A DNA stretch of 59,828 bases from Pyrinomonas sp040289685 (GTDB lineage: Bacteria > Acidobacteriota > Blastocatellia > Pyrinomonadales > Pyrinomonadaceae). Position 1 is the first letter of the stretch. Every line of letters begins with the position of its first letter. Positions 46,811 through 57,839 of this stretch are shown one piece after another. Location: positions 1 to 59,828 of the forward strand of contig NZ_PSLQ01000013.1 of assembly GCF_040289685.1 (NCBI RefSeq), given 5' to 3'. Under the pieces are notes generated by a model, which was not told the DNA's origin, made no database searches, and saw nothing but the letters and a program-made list of their open reading frames with translations. Both the position numbers and the translations under genes were made by a program.

Positions 46811-49800
46811 ATGAAGCTTTTCGCTCACAGATCAGCGCTTCTGATCCTGTTCTTGCTTGCCTCGAGCGCTCTTGCTTTCGGTCAAGTCAGTTCTACGGGG
46901 ACGCTTGCGGGCACCGTCACCGATCAGACCGGCGCGGTGGTCGCAGGTGCGACCGTTACGGTCAAGAACAACGCAACCGGAGCGGAGTTTACGACGCAGA
47001 CGTCGGACAACGGGACGTTCACCGTTCCGTCGTTGGCCGTAGGTACTTACACGGTGACCATCACCGCGCAAGGTTTCAAGCAAGCAGTCTTGCAAGAGGT
47101 CAAGATCGACGTCGGCAAGGCTTCGAGCGTCAACGTCGCGCTTGAACCCGGGCAGATCACCGAATCGGTGACGATCACGGGCGCTGGCGGCGAGCTGCTC
47201 CAGACGCAATCAGCAAACGTCGCCACGACGATCACCGGACGCCAGATCACGGAACTACCCTTCACCTCACGTGACGCCCTCGATCTGGTCCTGTTGCTTC
47301 CTGGGACGGCGCAGGCCGGGCGACCGCGCGCTTCATCGGTGAACGGTTTGCCAAAGGGCGCGCTTAACATCACAATCGATGGCGTCAACGTCCAAGATAA
47401 CCTCTTGAAGTCGGGCGATGGGTTTTTCACGTACATTCGTCCGCGCATCGATGCCATTGAAGAAGTGACGCTCTCGACCGCCACGCCGGGCGCGGAAAGC
47501 TCCGGTGAGGGAGCAGTGCAGATTAAGTTCGTCACGCGCGGCGGCACGAACGATTTACGCGGTAGCCTTTACTGGTACCACCGCAATCCGTCGCTCAACG
47601 CCAACTATTGGTTCAACAACCGCGATCTACCACCCGACCCGGTGGATGGGAAAGCTCCGCGCAACCGCGTGCTGCTCAATCAATTCGGCGGGAGATTGGG
47701 CGGCCCCATCGTCATCCCAGGCCTCTTCAACGGACGGGACCGGGCTTTCTTCTTCGTCAACTACGAGGAGTTCCGTTTGCCGGAGCGCACCTTGCGCGAA
47801 CGGACGATTTTCAGTCCGCTTGCTCAGCAAGGTATCTTTCAGTATGCTGGCGGCACGCGCTCGGTCAACCTGCTCACGGTTGCAGCGGCAACGAATTGCA
47901 ACCCTGCGGGAGCGACTGCGACGCCATTTATTCCCTGTACCTCGACGATCGATCCGACCATCGGGTCGTTGCTCGCCGCTATTCGTAGCTCGACAAGTGC
48001 TGGCGGCGTGCGTCAGTTGAGCGATCCGAATTACCAAGCTTTCAGTTTCATCAACACTGGTGGTCAGAAACGCTATTTCCCGACGGTTCGTTTCGACCTG
48101 AACCTGACGCCGAATCACCACTTGGAGAACATTTACAACTACCAGAAGTTCGACTCCGTCGTTGATTTCCTCAACGGCGTTGACCCAGCTTTCCCCGGCT
48201 TTCCGAATTTTGGCAGCCAGAAATCGAACCGCTTCTCCAACGTCACGGCGTGGCGTGCGACCTTCTCGCCGAGGTTGGTCAACGAAGCGCGGTTCGGTCT
48301 TACTGGCGGCACGGTGCTCTTCTTCCCGGAAGTGAATCCGGGGCAGTTCCAAAATCAAGGCGGATTCAGCCTCAACATCAACGCTGCCGGAATCAGCAAC
48401 GCGACGGTAACGACCGGCACGAGTCGTCGCAACTCGCCGATCAAACAGTTCACAGATAACTTGACCTACATCGCTGGCAACCACACGTTCAATATCGGCG
48501 GGAGCTTTACGCAGGTCAATCTTTGGCAGCAGGGGTTTCCGGGCGGTGTAGTGCCCACCATTGGGTTCGGAATTGACTCCAGCGATCCAGCTTCGCGCAT
48601 CTTCACCGCGGCTAACTTCCCGGGCGCTTCCACGGGTGATCTGGCAACTGCCCGCGCCATCTACGCCGTTTTGGTCGGGCGTGTGACAAGCGTCAGCGGC
48701 GTTGCAGCGCTGGATGAGAAGAGCGGGCAGTATCGTTACCTTGGCGATTACATCGAGCGCGCACGGCAGCGCGAGATGGGGTTGTACGTGCAGGACACAT
48801 GGCGGTACAGGCCCAATTTGACGCTCACCATGGGCTTGCGTTGGGAAGTGCAATTCCCGTTTACGGCGCTCAACAACAACTATTCGTTTACCACATATCA
48901 GGACCTTTTCGGCGTATCTGGACCAGGCAATCTCTTCCGACCGGGGGTGTTGCAGGGACGCCCGACGCAGTACATCCAGTTCAAGCCGGGCGACAAGCCG
49001 TACAACACCGACTACAATAACTTCGCCCCGAGCGTCGGTTTCACCTGGAGCCCCGATTGGAAGGGCGGTTTTCTCAACCGACTGTTCGGCAGCGGTGGGC
49101 AAAGTGTGATTCGCGCCGGATACTCGATCGCCTTCGTGCGCGAAGGGATGAACGTTGTTTCCAGCATTCTCGGAGCTAATCCGGGCGGCACGGTGACGGC
49201 GGCAAGAAGCATCTTGCTCGGCAACCTCACGCCCGGAACGTTGCTGCGCGATCGTGCGAGCCTCGCGCCCCCTTCATTCCCGAGCGCGCCGAATTATCCG
49301 ATCACCGGTGCGGTAACCGATTCAGCAAACGCTTTCGACCCGAATCTCAAGCTCGGCTACGTTCAATCGTGGACGTTCGGCATCCAGCGCGAAATCACCA
49401 AAGACATGGTCGTCGAAGCGCGTTACGTCGGGACGCGCGGTGTGAAGCTCTGGCGGCAGTATAATCTCAATGAGATCAACGTCATTGAGAACGGTTTTCT
49501 AAACGAGTTCCGCCTTGCGCAGGCCAATCTCCAAGCGAACATCGCGGCTGGACGCGGTAACACCTTCGCCTATACGGGCGTCCCTGGAACCTCGCCGTTG
49601 CCGATCATGCTCGCTTACTTCAGCGGCATACCTGCGGCGCAGGCCAACGACCCAGCGCGTTACACGTCGTCCTTCTTTGCCAACACAGCTTTTCTGAACC
49701 TGCTCGCGGTCAACAATCCGAGCCCGGTAGGCTTCGCCAATAACATACTGGGGAGCGCCGGCTTACGCGCCAACGGAATCAACGCTGGCTTGCCGCCGAA

Positions 49801-50716
49801 CTTCTTCGTGGTCAACCCGGATAAACTCGGCGGGGCGTTCGTGGTAGATAACGGCGGACATTCTTGGTACGACGGCTTGACGATCGAATTGCGGCGACGC
49901 TTGTCGCAAGGGCTGCTCGTGCAAGCAAGCTACACGTGGTCGAAGTCGTTGACGAACATGTACGACGTCAGCTCTGAGGTCTTTAGCCAGTATCCGACCC
50001 TGCGCCAGCCGAATTTGGCGAAGACCCTCTCGCCGTTCGATATCCGTCATGCCTTCAAGGCGAACTGGATCTACGAGCTTCCGTTCGGTCGTGGGAGAAC
50101 GTTCTTCGGCGAGGCGAACGGCTTCCTCGATCGGTTGATCGGCGGGTGGGCCGTCCATGGCACGGCACGTGTTCAGAGCGGGACGCCGTTCCGATTGACG
50201 AACGTGCGCCTCGTCAACATGGACCGCAAAGAGTTGCAAAAGTTCGTCGAAGTGCGCAAAGAACCGAACCGGATCGTTTATTTCCTCGATCCAGACGTGA
50301 TTCAGAACACCATTCGCGCGTTCAACGTAACGCCGACGGGGTTCTCGTTGGGCGCTCCGACGGGCAAGTATATCGCCCCGGCAGGAGGCCCTGATTGCAT
50401 TCCGGCATTCGCTGGACAGTGTGGCTTTGCCAACCTCGTCCTTCATGGCCCGCGCTTCGTTCGACTCGACATGAGCTTGGTCAAGCGCATAAAGATTTCG
50501 GAGACGGCCAACTTCGAACTGCGCGGCGAGTTCCTGAACGCGATCAACAACGTCAACTTCCGCGTCGGCGGTTGGGCTGCTAATTCCGTTACGATCGGCG
50601 GATTCGGCGGTCTGACCTTTGGCCAACTCGGTAGCGGAACCGTTTACCAAGACCTTTCGACGACCAACGATCCAGGCGGTCGCTTGGTGCAGATCGTTCT
50701 CCGGCTCAATTTCTAA
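46811..50716 (+). CDS. TonB-dependent receptor, Oar-like, with carboxypeptidase-regulatory-like domain (receptor 3)
   Basis: A 1301-aa outer-membrane protein. The signal peptide (LLILFLLASSALAFGQ) is followed by the regulatory-like domain (LAGTVTDQTGAVVAGATVTV), a plug (ITELPFTSRDALDLVLLLPG, EGAVQIKFVTRGGTNDLRGS) and a beta-barrel ending LVQIVLRLNF. The second ATG at 46811 is preferred because GGAGG lies 9 nt before it; the ATG at 46802 overlaps that site. It shares the layout of receptors 1 and 2 but lies 20 kb away, has no Pho-box-like run and has a different upstream element. A long hairpin follows. Confidence 0.92.
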   Translation: MKLFAHRSALLILFLLASSALAFGQVSSTGTLAGTVTDQTGAVVAGATVTVKNNATGAEFTTQTSDNGTFTVPSLAVGTYTVTITAQGFKQAVLQEVKIDVGKASSVNVALEPGQITESVTITGAGGELLQTQSANVATTITGRQITELPFTSRDALDLVLLLPGTAQAGRPRASSVNGLPKGALNITIDGVNVQDNLLKSGDGFFTYIRPRIDAIEEVTLSTATPGAESSGEGAVQIKFVTRGGTNDLRGSLYWYHRNPSLNANYWFNNRDLPPDPVDGKAPRNRVLLNQFGGRLGGPIVIPGLFNGRDRAFFFVNYEEFRLPERTLRERTIFSPLAQQGIFQYAGGTRSVNLLTVAAATNCNPAGATATPFIPCTSTIDPTIGSLLAAIRSSTSAGGVRQLSDPNYQAFSFINTGGQKRYFPTVRFDLNLTPNHHLENIYNYQKFDSVVDFLNGVDPAFPGFPNFGSQKSNRFSNVTAWRATFSPRLVNEARFGLTGGTVLFFPEVNPGQFQNQGGFSLNINAAGISNATVTTGTSRRNSPIKQFTDNLTYIAGNHTFNIGGSFTQVNLWQQGFPGGVVPTIGFGIDSSDPASRIFTAANFPGASTGDLATARAIYAVLVGRVTSVSGVAALDEKSGQYRYLGDYIERARQREMGLYVQDTWRYRPNLTLTMGLRWEVQFPFTALNNNYSFTTYQDLFGVSGPGNLFRPGVLQGRPTQYIQFKPGDKPYNTDYNNFAPSVGFTWSPDWKGGFLNRLFGSGGQSVIRAGYSIAFVREGMNVVSSILGANPGGTVTAARSILLGNLTPGTLLRDRASLAPPSFPSAPNYPITGAVTDSANAFDPNLKLGYVQSWTFGIQREITKDMVVEARYVGTRGVKLWRQYNLNEINVIENGFLNEFRLAQANLQANIAAGRGNTFAYTGVPGTSPLPIMLAYFSGIPAAQANDPARYTSSFFANTAFLNLLAVNNPSPVGFANNILGSAGLRANGINAGLPPNFFVVNPDKLGGAFVVDNGGHSWYDGLTIELRRRLSQGLLVQASYTWSKSLTNMYDVSSEVFSQYPTLRQPNLAKTLSPFDIRHAFKANWIYELPFGRGRTFFGEANGFLDRLIGGWAVHGTARVQSGTPFRLTNVRLVNMDRKELQKFVEVRKEPNRIVYFLDPDVIQNTIRAFNVTPTGFSLGAPTGKYIAPAGGPDCIPAFAGQCGFANLVLHGPRFVRLDMSLVKRIKISETANFELRGEFLNAINNVNFRVGGWAANSVTIGGFGGLTFGQLGSGTVYQDLSTTNDPGGRLVQIVLRLNF

Positions 50717-50731
50717 GCCGGTCCTCCCTTG

Positions 50732-50777
50732 AGGCAGCGGACGAGAAGGTCGTGGGCTTCCTTCTCGTCCGCTGCCT
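50732..50777 (+). terminator. 18-bp perfect hairpin after receptor 3
   Basis: AGGCAGCGGACGAGAAGG and its full complement flank a 10-nt loop, 15 nt after the stop codon, followed by TCATGT. It has a perfect stem and only a weak T-run; probably the receptor 3 terminator. Confidence 0.7.
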
Positions 50778-51000
50778 TCATGTCGCATAGACGAAGCGGT
50801 TGCCGTCTCGGTTCGTCCCTCCCACTTGCGCGCGCCAGCGAGTTACGGTCCTTCGGTTCGGCGCTAGCGGCGCTTTACTTGGTTTAGGAACAGGCCTTTT
50901 GCGCATTGCGTCTTTTGCCGATGATCGATTAAGCTTATTGCGAGATGCCTTCCTTGTTGGGGGAACAGAGAGCAAGAGGACCTCGCCTGCTCCATCAACC

Positions 51001-52446
51001 ATGCGCAGGTGCGAACAATGGGTAACGGTCAAGGCGTCGGCAACGCGCGTGTTAGCCGCGTTCAGTGATCCGAACTGCGTTCCACGCTGGATCGAGCGCG
51101 TCATCGCCGTGCTCGCCATAGATGAGCGTCATTCTTTCTGGCTGACGGAAGCGGCTGCGGGCACGAACGGGCGATGGGTCGCCGAAAAGATTGAGTCCGC
51201 GCCGAATCGCTCGGCCTATTTGTTGAACGAGGGATGCGCGCGTGCGCTGCTCGAAGCGGAGGCGACGGAGGAGACGGAGGGCGGGTGTCGCTTGCGATTC
51301 GTCGTTAGCGATCAATCGTCCATCTCGTGGCGCGGAGTGCCAGGGCCAGTGATTCTTTTCGGCGAGGACGTTGCGGCGGAGCTGCAACGCAGCTTGCAAG
51401 CTTTCAAATCCATAGTGGAAATTTCGCCGCCTGTGGAAAAGACCGAGACGCTGCCCGTGAAAGCCGATTCGCGCTCCGCCGTCGAGGACGTCGCCTTCCA
51501 AAACATCTCGCACGATGGCGAAGCGATCGCGGAAAAACTTTCGCGTCCTCCTGCCGAAAGGGCCACGGCCGAAGTTCAGCTTAAAACTTCGATGGACACG
51601 ACTGGTTGGTCCACTGATGGCGATGCATCTCGGCGCAAAACTCCGACAGGAACTGGGCCACAGAAGATCGAACCGGAAGGAGGCGAGCGGATTTCAGCCG
51701 AAGAGGCGCGCGAAGTAGGCGGACGCCGTGCGGGACCGGCTGTGGATTCCTTCTCCCCGGAGGTTTTCAGCCGAAGATCGTTGCGCTTTGGCGGAAATGA
51801 GGCTTCGGATGAAGCGAAGCGAAAAAGCGCGGTCACCGAAAGCAGCCTCCGACGCCATGCGTTCCCTTGGGTGTATGCGTTCGTTTTCTTCGCCATCGCT
51901 TTCAGCTCCGGCGTCTTCGTCTGGCTTGCTAAACAAGAGACTTTGACGCGCGGCGCACAGACGCGAGCGGAAGCTGCGCCGGGTGGCGGAACCGAACCAG
52001 CGCCAAAAGCGGAAAGCAGCGCGCAAGCGCCGCCTGTGAAAGAGGGCGCATCGGCGCAGCTTGCAGAAAAGATCGTCCCATCTTCAAACGCCGTAGACGA
52101 ACTACGTGCGAAAGTTGCCGAGTGGGCGCGGGCGACTAACCGAGGCGGTCTGGACGAGTTGATGCAGTTTTATGCGCCTGTGCTCGAACGTTACTATCTG
52201 CAACGCAACGTCTCACGCGCCGACGTGAGGGCTGACAAAGCGCGTTACCTATCGAGCGGACAGCGTTTCAATTTGGAAATCGCCGCGCCGCGCATCGCCC
52301 TTTCGCCCGATGGACGGCGCGCCACTATGACTTTCCTCAAAAGGTTCAATTTCGCGCAGCGACGGGGAGCGGCCACGCAACAGTTGGTCTGGGAGAAGCG
52401 CGCCGATTGGCAGATCGTCAGCGAACGGGACCTCGCCGCCCGTTAG
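51001..52446 (+). CDS. Membrane-anchored SRPBCC-NTF2-like fusion protein
   Basis: A 481-aa protein with an unusual layout. An N-terminal SRPBCC (START/Bet v1-like) domain at about residues 1-140 (VTVKASATRVLAAFSDPNCV, CRLRFVVSDQSSISWRGVPG), a long Ser/Glu/Lys-rich disordered part, one transmembrane helix at about 289-311 (WVYAFVFFAIAFSSGVFVWL), then a Pro/Ala linker and a C-terminal NTF2-like domain (LDELMQFYAPVLERYYLQRN). The SRPBCC part would be cytosolic and the NTF2 part outside. The ATG at 51001 is where SRPBCC homology begins; the frame is open to 50800. Function unknown. Confidence 0.7.
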   Translation: MRRCEQWVTVKASATRVLAAFSDPNCVPRWIERVIAVLAIDERHSFWLTEAAAGTNGRWVAEKIESAPNRSAYLLNEGCARALLEAEATEETEGGCRLRFVVSDQSSISWRGVPGPVILFGEDVAAELQRSLQAFKSIVEISPPVEKTETLPVKADSRSAVEDVAFQNISHDGEAIAEKLSRPPAERATAEVQLKTSMDTTGWSTDGDASRRKTPTGTGPQKIEPEGGERISAEEAREVGGRRAGPAVDSFSPEVFSRRSLRFGGNEASDEAKRKSAVTESSLRRHAFPWVYAFVFFAIAFSSGVFVWLAKQETLTRGAQTRAEAAPGGGTEPAPKAESSAQAPPVKEGASAQLAEKIVPSSNAVDELRAKVAEWARATNRGGLDELMQFYAPVLERYYLQRNVSRADVRADKARYLSSGQRFNLEIAAPRIALSPDGRRATMTFLKRFNFAQRRGAATQQLVWEKRADWQIVSERDLAAR

Positions 52447-52752
52447 TTGCGCGCAAGCTCCTTGCGTACCTCATCGGATAAAGCCAAATGGGTTCGCTTG
52501 ACTTCGGTCGGAGGCGAAGAGACTTTGGCCGCGGGCGTCGCCAACAGGGCGATCAGGGACCTGCCCAGTCTCTCCCGCGGGTGAGGGAGGGGCTGGCGCG
52601 CGCGCTAGTCAAGGGCGCGGGCAGTAAGGAAGCCGCACGCCGGTTTGATTTGCGTTTCGGTCAGATCAAAGGCCGCTCGCGCTGAAAACAAAAGAGGCGA
52701 TCTTTTGAGATCGCCTCTCTTCAACCATTCGTCAGCCGGATTCGCTGACGCC
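52447..52752. other. Convergent intergenic region
   Basis: About 300 bp between convergent ends. The first 240 bp hold a short frame that has no homology. The terminator at 52693-52718 lies near the pyrophosphatase end. Confidence 0.4.
52684..52718 (-). terminator. Rho-independent terminator of the pyrophosphatase pair
   Basis: AGAGGCGATCT, a 4-nt loop and its full complement form a perfect 11-bp stem (52693-52718). On the minus strand it is followed by TTTGTTTTC, a good U-tract. It starts 35 nt after the end of the pyrophosphatase gene. It may also act on the rightward gene. Confidence 0.85.
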
Positions 52753-55314
<2,562 letters not shown>

Positions 55315-55386
55315 AACGCTTCCGGTTTCCTTTCATGAATTCAACTTGAAGTTCGATGGGACGAAAACTTCGCGTGCGCCGCGCCC

Positions 55387-57468
55387 TCAACGGATGAACC
55401 ACGGCGCGAGCACGAGACTGACAACCGACATCAACTTGATCAAAATGTTGAGCGACGGTCCGGACGTATCCTTGAACGGATCGCCCACCGTATCGCCAAC
55501 GACGGCTGCTTTGTGTGCCTCCGACCCCTTGCCGCCGAAAGCGCCCACTTCGATCTGCTTCTTGGCATTATCCCACGCTCCGCCCGCATTGGCCATGAAG
55601 AGCGCGAGCATAACGCCGGTCACCGTCGCCCCGGCGAGCAGACCGCCAAGCGCTTCGATGCCGAGCATCTTGCCGACGATGATGGGAACGGCGACGGCGC
55701 TGGCACCCGGCAGGATCATTTCGCGCAGAGCCGCGCGCGTCGAGATGTCCACGCAACGAGCCGGATCGGGACGCCCATTGCCCTGCAACAAGCCGGGGAT
55801 CTCGCGAAATTGACGGCGCACCTCCTCGACCATGCCTTGGGCAGCGCGTCCAACAGCGGTCATGGTCGTCGCCGTGATGAAAAAGGGCATCGCGCCGCCG
55901 ATGAACAGCCCGATCACCGTCATTGGGTCGACCAGATTGAGTCCGCGCGCGCCAAGTCCCACCGCAGAAGCGTAAGCGCTAAAGAGCGCCAGCGCCGTCA
56001 ATGCCGCGCTGCCGATGGCGAAGCCTTTGCCGATGGCGGCAGTGGTGTTGCCGAGCGCGTCCAGCCCGTCCGTGATCTTTCTGACTTCCGGCCCAAGACG
56101 CGACAGCTCGGCGATGCCACCGGCGTTGTCTGCAATCGGCCCATAGGCGTCCACCGACATGGTTACGCCCACGGTCGCGAGCATGCCGACGGCGGCAATG
56201 GCGATCCCGTACAGGCCGGAGAGGACGTAAGCTGCATAGGTCGCCGCGCAAATGACGATCACGGGGAGAAGGACGCTCTGCATGCCGACGGCGAGGCCGG
56301 TGATGATGTTGGTCGCAACGCCGGTACGGGATGCATCGGCGATGCGGCGCACGGGACGCGATGCCGTGTAGTACTCCGTTATGAGACCGATCAAGACGCC
56401 TGCCAGCGTTCCGGCCAATACCGCCCAGAATGGACCGAGCAAGCTGTAGGTCGTGCCGTCGGTGCGCCGTTGTTCAATGGGAAGCCAAGCCGTCAAGAAG
56501 AAGGCGCAGGCGAGAAACAATCCGGCGGCGCTGATGGTGGTCCAGCGCAGGGCAGATGCCGGGTCGTGCTTCTCGAAGAGGCGCATCGCGCCGATGCCGA
56601 CCACCGAGGCGAAGAGTCCGGCCATGGTGTAGGCGATGGGCAAACTGACGGCGTTGAAGTTATTGACGATCTCCGGCGTCGTCGCCGCGATGGCGATGGC
56701 GGCGATGACGGCACCGACGTAGGACTCGAAGATATCAGCACCCATGCCAGCGACATCGCCGACGTTGTCGCCGACGTTATCGGCGATCACCGCCGGATTG
56801 CGCGGATCATCTTCCGGAATGCCGGCTTCGACCTTGCCAACGAGATCAGCGCCAACGTCTGCTGCTTTGGTGTAAATGCCGCCGCCGACGCGCGCAAATA
56901 GCGCGATGGATGAGGCGCCCATGGCGAACCCGGAGATCTTTTCGGAAAAAGCGCGCCAATCGGCATCGGAAGCGATGTCAGGCGCGAAGTAGTTGAAGAT
57001 CGCGCCGATGCCGACAAGCCCTAAACTGGCGACGCATAGGCCCATCACTGCGCCGCCGTTGAAAGCGATGCGCAGCGCGTTCGCTTGTCCGGCAACGCGT
57101 GCTGCTTCCGACGTGCGCACGTTGGCGCGTGTTGCGGCCTCCATACCGGCTAGTCCGGCGAGCACCGACGAGCAGCCGCCGGCGATGTAAGCGAGCGCCG
57201 TTCCCACGCCGATGGTCCAGCCGAGAAGCGCAGCGACGACGAGCAGAAAAGGGATGAGCGCCGTGTACTCGCGTTTCAGAAAGGCCATCGCTCCGTCATG
57301 TATCTGCTCGGCGATAAAGCGCATCGCTTCGTTGCCGGCTGGCTGGCGTCTGATCGAAACGTAGGTGAGCGCGGCCAAGGCCACTCCGATCAATCCCGAC
57401 CAGAGGGCGAAATAAGCGACGCGAGAAGACGCAACGAACCCGAAACTCAAAGCCTCCAAAAAGGCCAC
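55387..57468 (-). CDS. hppA: Membrane-bound ion-pumping pyrophosphatase, K+-dependent type
   Basis: A 693-aa integral membrane pyrophosphatase with the classic motifs EDDPRNPAVIADNVGDNVGD, ADIFESYVGA, NAGGAWDNAKKQIE and VGDTVGDPFKDTSGPSLNIL. The K+ determinant reads LGNTTAAIGKGFAIGS, with Ala, which in this family goes with K+ dependence and often with Na+ pumping. The start is a GTG. It is the first gene of a two-gene unit with the K+-independent paralogue, which lies 72 nt downstream and is only distantly similar in sequence. Confidence 0.94.
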   Translation of the reverse strand: MAFLEALSFGFVASSRVAYFALWSGLIGVALAALTYVSIRRQPAGNEAMRFIAEQIHDGAMAFLKREYTALIPFLLVVAALLGWTIGVGTALAYIAGGCSSVLAGLAGMEAATRANVRTSEAARVAGQANALRIAFNGGAVMGLCVASLGLVGIGAIFNYFAPDIASDADWRAFSEKISGFAMGASSIALFARVGGGIYTKAADVGADLVGKVEAGIPEDDPRNPAVIADNVGDNVGDVAGMGADIFESYVGAVIAAIAIAATTPEIVNNFNAVSLPIAYTMAGLFASVVGIGAMRLFEKHDPASALRWTTISAAGLFLACAFFLTAWLPIEQRRTDGTTYSLLGPFWAVLAGTLAGVLIGLITEYYTASRPVRRIADASRTGVATNIITGLAVGMQSVLLPVIVICAATYAAYVLSGLYGIAIAAVGMLATVGVTMSVDAYGPIADNAGGIAELSRLGPEVRKITDGLDALGNTTAAIGKGFAIGSAALTALALFSAYASAVGLGARGLNLVDPMTVIGLFIGGAMPFFITATTMTAVGRAAQGMVEEVRRQFREIPGLLQGNGRPDPARCVDISTRAALREMILPGASAVAVPIIVGKMLGIEALGGLLAGATVTGVMLALFMANAGGAWDNAKKQIEVGAFGGKGSEAHKAAVVGDTVGDPFKDTSGPSLNILIKLMSVVSLVLAPWFIR

Positions 57469-57839
57469 GACCCGAAAATTTCCTTTCCTTTTGGAACCGG
57501 TCTTCAGGGCCTCGGCGAGAACGCAAGGAAGCGCGGCTTCCTATGCGTCCTGCCGAAAAAGCATCGAACGGGAGTCAGCGTTCAAAGGGAGCCATTATGG
57601 CCGATTTCGGGCGAAGATGTCTATGGCCGGAAAAGCTCTCAGCGCGGGCGATCACTCGCCCTCGTTTGAGATCGCTTCCTGCCTTTTGTGGGGCGTTTTT
57701 CGCTCGATTTGACCGCTTGGTCAGAGTTCGGATGCTCTGGCAACCCTGGATCACGACTCTTGCGCGCTGAAAACCGCCGAAAACGGCCTAAAACCCATCC
57801 TCGACTTTTTTGAACCCTCTCGCTAAGTGCGTATGGGCG
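57469..57839. other. Gap between the M28 peptidase gene and the pyrophosphatases
   Basis: 371 bp. No gene is supported. A small GCCG-TTTT-CGGC hairpin followed by GGTTTTC on the minus strand (about 57767-57787) may be a weak terminator for the peptidase gene. No clear promoter for the pyrophosphatase pair. Confidence 0.35.

Noticed and set aside
47627..49102. 491-codon leftward frame inside receptor 3
   Set aside because: Antisense shadow of the receptor plug and barrel.
55321..55350. Two TTCA units 11 bp apart on the minus strand before the K+-independent pyrophosphatase
   Set aside because: Only two units and no third at 11 bp on either side; such pairs are expected by chance.
55513..56901. 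462-codon rightward frame
   Set aside because: Antisense to a pyrophosphatase with all catalytic motifs.
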